64,000 bases of DNA from Clitopilus passeckerianus (lineage: Eukaryota; Basidiomycota; Agaricomycetes; Agaricales; Entolomataceae). A model generated the notes under the pieces. The model searched no databases. It worked only from the letters and a program-made list of their open reading frames with translations, and was not told the origin of the DNA. A program made the translations under genes and the position numbers. Within the stretch, counting starts at the first letter, position 1. Each line of letters begins with the position of its first letter. Location of the stretch: NCBI GenBank assembly GCA_944990035.1, contig CALYLX010000156.1, forward strand, positions 248,001-312,000, read 5' to 3'. Positions 35,767 to 45,543 of this stretch are shown one piece after another.

Positions 35767-37333
35767 TCAGAAGAACAGAGTTTCGCCAATGTCACAAACC
35801 CCAAAAGCACCATCCTCAATCCCAACCTTCTTGCACTCCTCGGCTAGGCGTCGAGGTGGTTCAAGGACGTCCTCTGAAGTCAAAACCCACGTTCTAGAAG
35901 AGATGCGTGTATCAATATCTCGTCGTAGCATAGAAGAAGTCATAAAACGTACCCCCAATGCATACCAATGCCTCTCTTCGCCTTAATATCCTTGAATTGA
36001 AGAACACTATCCTGTGGTGCGCAATGAATCGGCGACATGAACCATCTCGGCATGTATGCCCTGGAAGGAGAAGATATGCCATGAGAATAGCTCATGACGG
36101 ATGTAGAAGTTAACGCCTACCCGATAGGAATCATCGCCACATCAAATCCACCAAATGTCTCTCCAATCTCCTTGAACACAGGACACACGGGAACCTCATC
36201 CTCGTTCTGACCCTCCATGACCGCACGATATCCCGTATCTCCACCGAAGAACACCTTTACGCCCTTCTCTCCGTGTTCCTCCTTGGTGGTACCCGACGGG
36301 TCTCGAACCTCCTCTACAGCCCAGCTCGCCCAAAGCGTCTTGAACCGATCAAGGAGGCCTCTTCCTGTGAAGTGCTGCGCAGGCGTACAGGTAATATCCA
36401 TTGTGACCGTCGTGGGCTCCTTGTTAGGACCGCCGGATTGGGTCACGGTGATCCTCTTTGAATCCCACCAGTCCATTATGTGAACGTGGTCGTCTGGGAT
36501 GCCGAGGGACTTGAAGTAATCTCCATTGCCGAGGGGTGCGAAGAAGTGAGGTGTTCTCTTTCGTTTGGCGAGCTCGCGGACGGTATGGGTGTCAAGACTG
36601 GATTGAGAAAGCGTGTTTAGGACGATATTAAGAGAAACAAGATGGCTGAGGACTTACTGATCGTAGTGGTTGTGCTGGAGGGTATTCATTGATTAGTATG
36701 GTGCTATACCGGAAGGTATCGAACTTACAGAGATAACGACTGCATCAACTTCTGGAATTTCCTCGATCTTGCATGGCGGTTCTACCGTTGGCATCAGCAT
36801 CCGCCGGGAGAACCATTGATGGATTGAGCGTACCTGTGAATCTCTTGGGTCCCACCCATTGGCTAGGTGAACACCGGTCGCTGAAGACTGGGTCAAATAG
36901 AACCCTTGCACCTCGTGTAAGCGCCGGCGTAGACCTTGTAGGCAGTTCTACAAGGAAGCACGCATGTCCGAGCCAGGTTGTCTTGATCTTGTCTGCGTTG
37001 TTCTTTGCGACATCTGCACCAGATTCCTTGGTAGCTAAACCCCAGGTGGGTTTCTGAATTGGAATCTTGCTGGCAGTTGCTGGGTCCGGAGAAGGAAACT
37101 TGTGAGCTTGGGAAAGCATCTACGGAGCCATAACACGTTAAAGCTTTCCTAACACAACAATGGCACCAGCAACGTACCCCAATCATCTCCTTGAAGCCAT
37201 TGTTCTTCCAGCTATCCCAGGGGTTGACGAATGCACAATGTTTCGCATCTGCCCAGTGACTTGGGATAGACTTTCCGCTGAGCGTCGTGTGCTCACGTTT
37301 GCGAGGCTGCTCGTGAACCAGGAGATCGTTCAT
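35767..37333 (-). CDS. NAPE-PLD-like metallo-beta-lactamase-fold hydrolase
   Basis: Likely Zn-dependent phospholipase-D type enzyme acting on N-acylphosphatidylethanolamine or a related lipid. About 390 residues in about seven exons. It starts [17 protein letters not shown] and has the family-like [14 protein letters not shown]. After an intron, [18 protein letters not shown] sequence ([15 protein letters not shown]) and [22 protein letters not shown] follow. The metal site SHNHYDHLD is re-formed across two introns. Further on are [20 protein letters not shown] (metal-binding Asp) and [13 protein letters not shown], then [13 protein letters not shown] with the last metal-binding His. It ends at 35767. 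All metal-site motifs appear intact. There is no signal peptide. Cellular substrate in fungi is not known to me. Confidence 0.85.
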
Positions 37334-37644
37334 GTTGGATGGTGGCGGTAGAAAGATTGTGCTCAGGGTTTTTGTAGCGCCAGCTTACATGCCGTTCTGA
37401 GAATTGAAATGAGATTGGACGCGTTTAGCGGGCGGCCGGATGAGTTGCCGAGCTTACTGCTCTCGGTCAAGTCAGCACATCCGGATCAGCCGCTTAGACT
37501 CGTCAGCCTACTTCAGGTGCCGGTCTCACCGCCATCACCGTTTGAAGGAGGACCACTTCGAGCACAGCACTTGCACTGGCAGGAACGTGTGCTTGCGCTC
37601 ATCCAGTCAGATCTCTTGTGGACCTAATACAACAGAGGATATCC
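37334..37644. other. Intergenic gap
   Basis: This separates the 5' end of the NAPE-PLD-like gene from the 3' end of the kinase gene. I see nothing else in it. Confidence 0.4.
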
Positions 37645-39618
37645 CTATGGGCTCGGGATACATGCAAGAGCGTTGTATACGTCTAATATCCTTGGTCGAT
37701 CCGCAGGCACCTGAGCCCAACATGATACAACCAGTTTCCAGACAGTATTTGGGACCTTCCTCGGTCGAGACGGGCGCTTTCCCTCCAGCACCAGGACCCC
37801 AACCATGTATTCAGGATCTCTTTGGAATGGAATCTCTGCACTGTATACCTAGAGGAGCGTTGAATATGGGGGACGATAATTATAATTGCTAGACATCATA
37901 CCTCGAATGCGAGCATACCGAACGAGTATACATCACTGGCGAAAGTTGGCTTCACGAAGCAGTTAGGAAGTCCCTGGCTTCCAACGACGCCTTCATCTAT
38001 GTCGTCCTCGAGGAAGAGCTCAGGTGCCATCCACGCTTGCGTACCAGCGTACGCTGTAGAACTCAGCCTGGAGGACAGGGTCGAAGCAAGAGAAGTAGAT
38101 CGTCCTCTCCTCACTAATACCTTCTCACATTTCTTGATAAACGATAACTTTTCCTGCGGTGTCATTTCATATTGTGGCTCAAAATAGGGCTCCCCTTGCA
38201 TTGAAGCGGTCCCAAAGTCGGAGATGCATGCCTTTCCGCTGGCCGATATGAGCACATTTCCCTGAATATACTTTGAGCTGGCGCCGCTTAAACTAGATGA
38301 GCATACTCACACCTTTGAGATCTCCATGAACAATGTTATATTCGCTGATATAATGTAACCCATCTGCAACCTGCTCTAACTAGCGACTTGCAATCAGTCG
38401 ACGAAAAAGCATTCAGAAGAGGGTACTAAATGGCTCACAAGGTCCGTCTTGGAAGCTGTAGGGAACTTCTTCAAGTACTCGTTAATGTTTCCGTTGTCCA
38501 TCCACTCTGTCAAAATGCAGAGCCTTCGGGGTTCGTGAACGATTCCAACGAAGGGTATAATTGATGGGTGGTTTAGCAAGCGCAAAATCAGTGCTTCACG
38601 TAGAAAGGTCTTGTTATCTGATGTTTAATTGTTTAATGTGGAAAGGTCGGCAGGCTCAGACTCACTCGGACAGGCTTCTTTGAAGTTGTAAGTGTCCTTT
38701 CATATAGCCGATAGCTCTTAACGGCAACATTTCGCCCATCCTCCGTGCGCCCGAGATATACCGTTGCGGAGCAGCCTTTAGTATTGGCGTCGCTCGAAAT
38801 TAACTCCGGGAAGGTGACATAGAAGTTGGTCGGGGAGAACGAGGTTTTCTGGCAGAGGCGTAGAAGATAGTCGCCATATGTTGTCAAACGCCTCTTGTCA
38901 CTGGTGTTTCGCGCTAGCTATGGATACGCCTATTAGTTACACCTCGTTTGGTCTCAACCATGAAAACACTACCTCAAGAAGCTCGTGCATTGCTTTCACA
39001 CACATGCGCTGTTCGTCTGCTGCTACCAGCCCTTTCTTGACCTGTTTGCTGGCCGTCTTCCTCAGATAAGTGAATACACTGTCACACCATCGGCCAAGTC
39101 TACAAACCGGAAACACCTCTCAGCACTGTAACAACACCAGGTTCGCCACGGAGTTACGACTTACTCCTCAGGTGTCATGTAATACCTGCCGGTACCGGCA
39201 CCCAGTTGTTTGGCCAGAAACTTCCTAACGGTAAGGTGTTCCTCTGCCCAGTATAGATTTTCATAGTTTCTTCCCAGGAGAAAGTGATATGTCTCTTCGC
39301 ACGACTTGCGTAGCTTACTAAAACGAGGGCCTCAATTAGTGGAAGAGAGATTGATTTCTCGACAATAATAACCTTCTGAGTATTCTGGTATGTTCTTGAA
39401 CATTTGGAGGTGGTTCCAAAAGCCACGAGAACTGGTCACATATCTTTGTCCAGAATTTCTACAGCCCGCCAATGCGATTGAAAGAGACATAAGCGCCCAT
39501 AGCCAAATAGAGGCAGCTTGCATACCATGCCGTAAGGACACTTCCTGATCATCTGTTGGACTGCTGTGAGCCAAGCCTTGGCCTCCTCATCGTTACTTGG
39601 GTGCGTTGCGTTTAGCAT
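37645..39618 (-). CDS. TKL-type protein kinase with HGD catalytic loop
   Basis: About 500 residues in many exons, starting MLNATHPSNDEEAKAW. The first 200 residues are helical and unrecognised (KSCEETYHFLLGRNYENLYW, KAMHELLE). The kinase domain starts near LRLCQKTSFSPTNF. It has a glycine loop variant CSATVYLG, the ATP-binding Lys in NVAVKSY, hinge LCILTEWMDNGNINEYLKKF, catalytic loop VHGDLKGNVLIS (joined across an intron), SDFGTA and the APE-like GTQAWMAPELF. Lobe end: CWAQVPADRPRI, then stop at 37645-37647. Catalytic Asp, Asn and DFG are all present, so it is probably active. The HGD in place of HRD is typical of the TKL kinases expanded in Agaricomycetes. Substrate unknown. Confidence 0.85.
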
Positions 39619-39920
39619 TGTCGAAGAGCCAGCCAGCCTGAGAGCCAGAGAGAGATAACGAAAGCACCCGTAACAAGCAAGGGTACTCCCCTTACGGCAC
39701 CTCTCTGTCTACATCCTGGAAAGGTCATGTGGCTAGCTGTCATTGTTTGTGGGCGCCGCAGTTATTCTCTGACCTTCTGGTGGATTCTCAAAGGAGAGCG
39801 TAGAGAACAGAAGGATAGATTATTTCATATCGAGCAGGGACAGCTCCGGGATGCAATGGAAAGTGGAAATGGATTGCTTCATTGATAATACATAACGAAA
39901 TCGAGTCGCTGGATAACTTT
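39619..39920. other. Intergenic gap
   Basis: A short gap between the kinase promoter and the GH16 3' end. No feature seen. Confidence 0.4.
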
Positions 39921-41374
39921 TTACGTGTAGACCCTGATAGCGGCGAGATCGAAGTAGGCGTTGGCGAATGCCGAAGGGTTGTTGTTGACGTAGTCTGTAA
40001 GAGCGTTCTGATTTAGTTCGTTATCTCATTTATCAAAATAGTCAATAACTCACCGTCACAGGTGGATGGACATCCAGAGCTCCCGTAGACACCACCTGCC
40101 CAGTCACCGCCTGCGTCATATTAGAAATGCAATCGGAGATCTTGTAGCATAATTACTTACAGAAAGTGAGGTTGATGATAATATTGTGAGCATTGAAGTG
40201 CGAAGCAATGTCGCAAGAGGTGTTGGGGAAGTTCGCTGATGGCGTTCCCTAAAGAAATATAATCTTAGGGCGATGTCAAGTAATAGGCACCGAAGAACTC
40301 ACCCAGCTGCCAGTATCAACAGAGCCACCTCCATCCTTGACTTCAGCGGGGACAGAACCGGAATTCCTCGGCCAGAACCAGGCCTTGATACCACTATCGG
40401 TCCTCTCGACGGCGTACCAACCACCGCCGTTACCATTGAATGCCGGTCCGTAGCTGTTGTTATCGCTAATCTTCACACCACACCCAGAGTTTCCATTCAC
40501 GGCGGCGTCGCAGTCGAGCTGTGTAGGGGTTCTAGAGAAGAAAATCAGCATCTCATCAATGTATCCAAGGCAAATCACGAACCCCGTTTCGTCACGAGAA
40601 GCTGGCATTGTACATCCTAAATGGCCAAATGAGTGTGAGGCACATATGGCGAGAACAGAGCGATACAAACCTGAGCCAGTGTGAAGAGTGACTGCATCTG
40701 GTCCTTGGTCGTTTACACCCTCGATAATGTCGATTTCGCCCTAGCAAAGTAGATGACCAACATCAGTCATTCGGTCGAGATGACATTGATCACAGAAGCT
40801 TACTCCATTCGGCCATGTTGCCTCATTGACCTCCCAGATAGCTGGCCAGGTTCTGTGGTAATCATTCTCAGTATTCCAGAGATGTTATACGAAAGAAGGA
40901 AAAAACGTACCCGCAACCTTGAGGCATGTGCCTAACGTCAAAGCTAAAGACGGTAGTGTTTTATCAGCACTACAAAGGGGACGTTTATAGATCAATTGAC
41001 ATACACGGCGGTGTGTGTAGTATAAGTCTTTTTCGAGCGGATTCGGACAGAATTCCTGCCGGCACCACCCGCGTTCAAAACCGTTGTGAAGTCGGAGCGG
41101 AGAATAAACGTGTTGTCCGAGGCATAGGTCAAGTTCTGGCTTCTTGCTGTTGCCTCATCGACATAGTTGCTAAGATGGCAAGGTATGAGTATGATTTATC
41201 GTCTGGTGAAATGAAAGCTACTAACACTCGTCCATGGGTAGGATCACCGATGGCCTGGAATTCAAACGCGTCGTAGAAGCCATTCCCGACAATGGTGTCA
41301 GAAAGTGAATATGAGGCCCGGGCGGAAGCATGGCTGAGGACAGAAAGGATGACGAGGGAGAAGAAAGCCTTCAT
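39921..41374 (-). CDS. GH16 endo-1,3(4)-beta-glucanase
   Basis: Secreted laminarinase-type enzyme that cuts beta-1,3 and mixed beta-1,3/1,4 glucans. It starts MKAFFSLVILSVLSHASARA, a signal peptide, then SYSLSDTIVGNGFYDAFEF. Roughly 310-320 residues are spread over several exons. The catalytic signature is WPNGGEIDIIEGVN, which carries the nucleophile and acid/base Glu pair of GH16 (E-x-D-x-x-E). Other segments are GCGTWPAIWEVNEATWPNG, NGNSGCGVKISDNNSYG, GGWYAVERTDSGIKAWFWPR, LTFCGDWAGG and YGSSGCPSTC. It ends RVYT, TAA at 39921-39923. The family match is to basidiomycete Lam16A-like proteins. No break seen. Confidence 0.88.
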
Positions 41375-43127
41375 TTTCGAGGATGCCAGGAGAGGTTGTT
41401 GAAATTGGCATTCTCAAATGAGATTTTATACTGTCGAAGACGTTGGCCTCTTTCCAGGAAAGTCAATATGTCGCGCACGCGTGCATCGATACTATGATGT
41501 GTTCATTGCACGGTTGCTGCGCCCCAAAGTAACCTCGTGTGCGGCAGGCGACAAATCGCACATGTGGCCTTCGAGTCCATATGAGATGTCGGGCAATGTA
41601 AAGGTGGTAATCCACCTAAAAAGTACCAGGAAATTCAGTGCTGCCCCTCGGACGACACAGATGCGGAACGAAGACGAGTAAGATCGATAGTAACCATGCG
41701 TTGAAGTAGAGTCTATTACTGACGTCCGTAGTCATGCGACCCAAGAACATAGAAAATAGACAACCAGAGCATCGTTTCCCGTTCCCGACCCATAGCGTTG
41801 TGGAGTTTCAGGTCATCTCGTGTTCGTCGGCCTCCGTAGTATATCCGGGAGCCTTATGGTTGCCCAGTCTTCCAGAGTACCAAGCTTAAACTTGTATTTT
41901 CGCCCGAAATCCTCTATTTTTCTCTCGTAGTAGCACAAGTAAGCTCCCATTCTTTGGAATAGGTAGTATAGTCATTTTTTCCGGTCTTTGGTAGCTGGCC
42001 ACTTTGAAAGTCTGCGAAAAGAACGAGGAAAAAGGAAGGAAAAGCAAAGTAAAAATCACGTGGGTATGCTCTTGTCGGAATTCGGATCTATGCGTCGAAG
42101 CGTCCACCACCGAACAAATCCGAATACCTCAGCGCTCTGCCAGGATATGACTACTCTCCTGACAACCACAAGATAGTGGAGCGTTGAAGAAAAATCAGAA
42201 AATAATGATCTCTGTTCAACAGAAACACAACGATATACATCTGCTTCGGTTATTTCTGGTGGGCTTACCTGCCTCTCCGGCCAAACGGCAAACCCACATT
42301 TGGCCAACGCTCACCTATTGACGGAAGACTGACGGAAGGTCTGGATACGACGTCTGTAATGATCGCAGTGGAGATACGTCAATCGCAGAAAAGGCATAGG
42401 CCACTCCTGGTCAAAGCAACGTGTAGGCAAAAGCGAGGGTGTGTCGGTGTCATCGCGGCGGACGCGTGTAGCAAGATAACGCTTGTCTGGTGCATATTTG
42501 TCTGACAAAACCACGCAATCCGCCTATAACACCATGAACACCTTCCAGGCTACTCGATTGCTCTGCTACTCGATGCGACTGAGGCCTTATAGCTACCTGA
42601 AGAGACAATCAGATCTGATACCAGAACGTAACTTGACGCTCCTCGAGGAGGCTTGCTCCCACTGTCAGTCTTGGCACCGTCACCACACAATCGGATTTCC
42701 ACTTGATGGACGCTCAAGATGAAATAAATGACCTTCTAGTGCTAACTAAATGAAATGATCGGTGTTAGAGACAGGATTTTCTGACAACTATCCTGTTCAC
42801 GAGGAGCCTGAGAGGCTTGAGCTATTATACGGACAGAACTTGTTCTGGGAGCAGTTATTCAACATACTCGAAATATAATGAGCGCTTTGGCGGTTTTCCC
42901 GTGATCACATTTGGGCTCTGTATAGAACGGATGCGTATCTGAACGTTGAAACGACAAGACGATAACTTGGCCGGGTCGCAACTGAACCGAATTGCATGCT
43001 TGGCTCCTCTCCTCGCGCCATCTTCTTCGCCTCTGAGTTTTATGGTCGCACCAACCCTGAAGGCTTGTCCGGTTTGCTTAAAAGTCGTCAGGATTGATGC
43101 TCTCTCCCCCAGTTCTTTACGACCGCA
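41375..43127. other. Long intergenic region, promoter of repeat-peptide gene at right
   Basis: I find no supported gene. A TTAAAAG element at about 43077-43084 lies roughly 45 bp before the ATG of the repeat-peptide gene and may be its TATA element. Short frames at 42311-42514 and 42483-42722 lack any recognisable motif. Confidence 0.4.
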
Positions 43128-44258
43128 ATGAAGTTGACCTCCCTCCTCTTGACATCTCTCTGTGCTATCGCCGTCCATGCTGCTCCCACTGCCAACGTAA
43201 GGTCTCTATTCCTTAGATTTTATGCTTCTCTTGACCATGCTTTGTAGACGGCAGCTGGGACAGTTGATGTTGCCAAAATCCTGGCACCCTCAGAGGCTGG
43301 CGCCTTAACCCACAGGGCTGTCGTCAGGACCTACCAAGAGAAGGTAAGATCCTTTAACTACTACTCTCATCTCGTAGGCTCTAATATCGCCGGCTTCTCT
43401 CTTTTAGCCAGGGGAACCTGATGAGCAACACTCGGACGAAGTCCATACTCCCGAAGGCCACCCCGATAAGAAGCCACACAAGGCCCACAACGACAAAGGA
43501 TGGGTAAGTGCTCGCTGAAATCGTATCTTCTCAAATCTAACTGACTAATTTCATCTTCAGTCGACCGAAGCAAGGAAACGCGACTCTGCCGACCATGTGA
43601 GTTGCTTTCTGACTCCCTCGTGAACGATGCACTGACTACCTTTGGTTCAGGGAGAACCCGACGAGCAACATTCGGACGAAGTAGATACGCCAGAAGGCCA
43701 TCCCAATAAGACGCCGCACAAGGCTCACAACGACAAAGGATGGGTAAGTACTCACTCGCTGGGGTCATTTCTTCTCGAATCTGACCGACCATTTTTCCTT
43801 CAGTCGACCGAAGCAAGGAAACGCGACTCTGCCGACCATCATGATGTGAATTTCTTTCTGACCCTCATGAACGACGCTCTGACCACGTTTGATTCAGGGA
43901 GGGGAACCCGATGAGCAACATTCGGATGAAGTCAATACGCCTGAAGGCCACCCTGATAAGGAGCCGCACAAGGCTCATAATGACAAAGGATGGGTGAGTG
44001 CACTCTCGGTCGTTTGCGTTTTGTTACTAACAGCTACGTTAAGTCCACGGAGGCCAAACGCGAACCTGTGAGGAGTATGAACTGATCACTAAGGCGCTAA
44101 AAATCTCATACCTTCCTCTCCACAGCCCAACGGAGAACAAGACGAACAGCACTCCGATACAGTTCACATTCTTGACAGCCATTCTGGGGTAAGTCTTCCT
44201 TCAGCAGGTTTGTGCGTGGAGCATTAATAGTCGGTTAATCTAGTCCACGGAAGCTTGA
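43128..44258 (+). CDS. Secreted Kex2-processed repeat peptide precursor
   Basis: Ten exons, every intron in phase 0: 43128-43196, 43248-43343, 43408-43503, 43561-43596, 43651-43743, 43804-43845, 43898-43993, 44044-44067, 44126-44188, 44244-44258; 209 residues. Exon 1 is a signal peptide (MKLTSLLLTSLCAIAVHAAP). Exon 2 is a unique leader. Then come three near-identical units: GEPDEQHSDEV, TPEGHP, PHKAHNDKGW, STEA, followed by a basic site (RKR, RKR, KR) and DSADH or EP. A fourth, degenerate unit (DEQHSDTVHIL) ends STEA. Cleavage after KR would free peptides of about 40 residues that lack Cys and Tyr and are rich in His, Asp, Glu and Lys. This fits the class of fungal Kex2-processed repeat proteins. 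The activity is unknown. Confidence 0.82.
43408..44125 (+). repeat. Three tandem DNA units of about 245 bp (exon pair plus introns)
   Basis: Units start at 43408, 43651 and 43898, each with a long exon, an intron, a short exon with the KR site, and a second intron. Introns are also alike (for example TTTCTGAC...TGAACGA...CTGAC...GATTCAG in the second introns of units 1 and 2). The whole block was therefore copied, not just the coding part. Confidence 0.85.
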
Positions 44259-44601
44259 AGGGGCAAGGGAAACCATGAGCACTTCTAGTTGCCGAGGCAG
44301 TTCTGCAGACTCGCTATCAGATATGTCCTAAATATAGATTTCCTGACTAGAACGTCGAATAGATAACGTTTTCATTTGTTGGCTACGATAATATGAGATT
44401 CAGATGATGAAATATGAGCTCTTATGGAGTCACAATGTGCTGAGTCGAGGATCGATATTCTGACAGAACAAAAGTGCCGCAAGGCTTCGAGGAGTCTTCT
44501 GCTCGTTTTATCGAACAGTACGAATGTTGAAGGGACCAGAGTCCTTGAGTCATTCATTCGTACTAATAATGAAATGGCAGAGGCAATCGAAAGCTCGTGC
44601 A
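44259..44601. other. Intergenic gap between convergent genes
   Basis: AT-rich 3' flanks of the repeat-peptide gene and the small secreted protein gene. No other feature seen. Confidence 0.4.
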
Positions 44602-45052
44602 TCATGCACGTAGATAATGTTTAATGAACGGATAAGTGAACGAGATAAATATTAAAAAGGTCCTGAAAAAGGTCTTCGGCGGTGGAGATTGCTTAAGCCA
44701 GGTAGACTTAAAGGTAGACAGAATATCAGCATCTTCGGCTGCCCTCAACTGATCGAACACATACCTGACAATTACAACCGCAAACCCCTCAATCCGCCGC
44801 TCGTGCTCAAGCTTTCCGACCTCCCTGCATTCACCCTGTATGAGCCAATCCATAATGTAAGATAACGCCAGTTAGGCTTACATATCCGTGCCAGCCTGAT
44901 TTACTATTGCCAAATCGGAAGTAGACATCCGTATCGGCCTTTCTCGCCGGGGACGAATCGTCCACGCCCTCCACACCAGCCTTCTGAGAGACAGGAGCTG
45001 ATTGAACAACAGCTGCTGCGAGAGCAAGCATCATCACAGAAAAGAATTTCAT
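44602..45052 (-). CDS. Small secreted protein, unknown function
   Basis: Starts MKFFSVMMLALAAAVVQSAP, a strong signal peptide. Then GVEGVDDSSPARKADTD, with a possible basic cleavage site, and VYFRFGNSKSGWHGY. Exon 1 is 45052-44882. A 46 bp intron (44881-44836, GTAAGC...ATACAG) leads to exon 2 (44835-44602), giving 134 residues with one Cys and a hydrophobic C-terminus (FFRTFLIFISF). The hydrophobic end is odd for a secreted protein, so the second exon is less certain. If the intron is not used, the protein ends 16 residues past the junction (stop 44831). I recognise no family. It is convergent with the repeat-peptide gene. Confidence 0.55.
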
Positions 45053-45543
45053 GAAGGAATGTCGGACAGTGCTATGAGGTAGCACTGGTTGGGATCAAAG
45101 GGCGAAGCCAAGGTCAGCGAGGAGATAGGCCTCAATCGTAACACGTTTATACCACTGAAAACGCCATGCTCACACAAACGATGGCAATGTTGACAGTGAT
45201 CAGAAGACTTGGAAAGAACACAAGGGGAGGTCTATTCATGGTTAGAGGTTGGAGCATACACCCCTCAATTCGGTTAGGCTCCATTTCAGCAGGTGATCGA
45301 CAGGGCCCACAACAATAATGGGCGCTTATCACGGTGGTTTGCCCATACAGTTGAGCTGGACGAGCGCATGGTTGTATGCAGGGTTGAGCATACAGCAATG
45401 AGGAGTAACAAAGAGGTTTCGGTGATGTTCGACTACCGACTGACAACATACTCTATCACTGCAATGATCTATCTGTTCCAGAATTCCGTGAGTTCCCAAG
45501 CTCGCCGGACAGCTGCTACCCAAGCTCACCTCTACTCTTATGT
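45053..45543. other. Intergenic gap
   Basis: Promoter side of the small secreted protein and 3' flank of the oxidase gene. Nothing recognisable. Confidence 0.4.

Noticed and set aside
42855..43178. Minus-strand 107-residue frame across the promoter of the repeat-peptide gene
   Set aside because: It runs antisense over the start of a well-supported gene and has no recognisable domain.
43128..44258. Interpretation of the repeat peptide as a ustiloxin-type (dikaritin) precursor
   Set aside because: The repeat units contain no Tyr for cross-linking, and no UstYa-like (DUF3328) gene is visible in the window.
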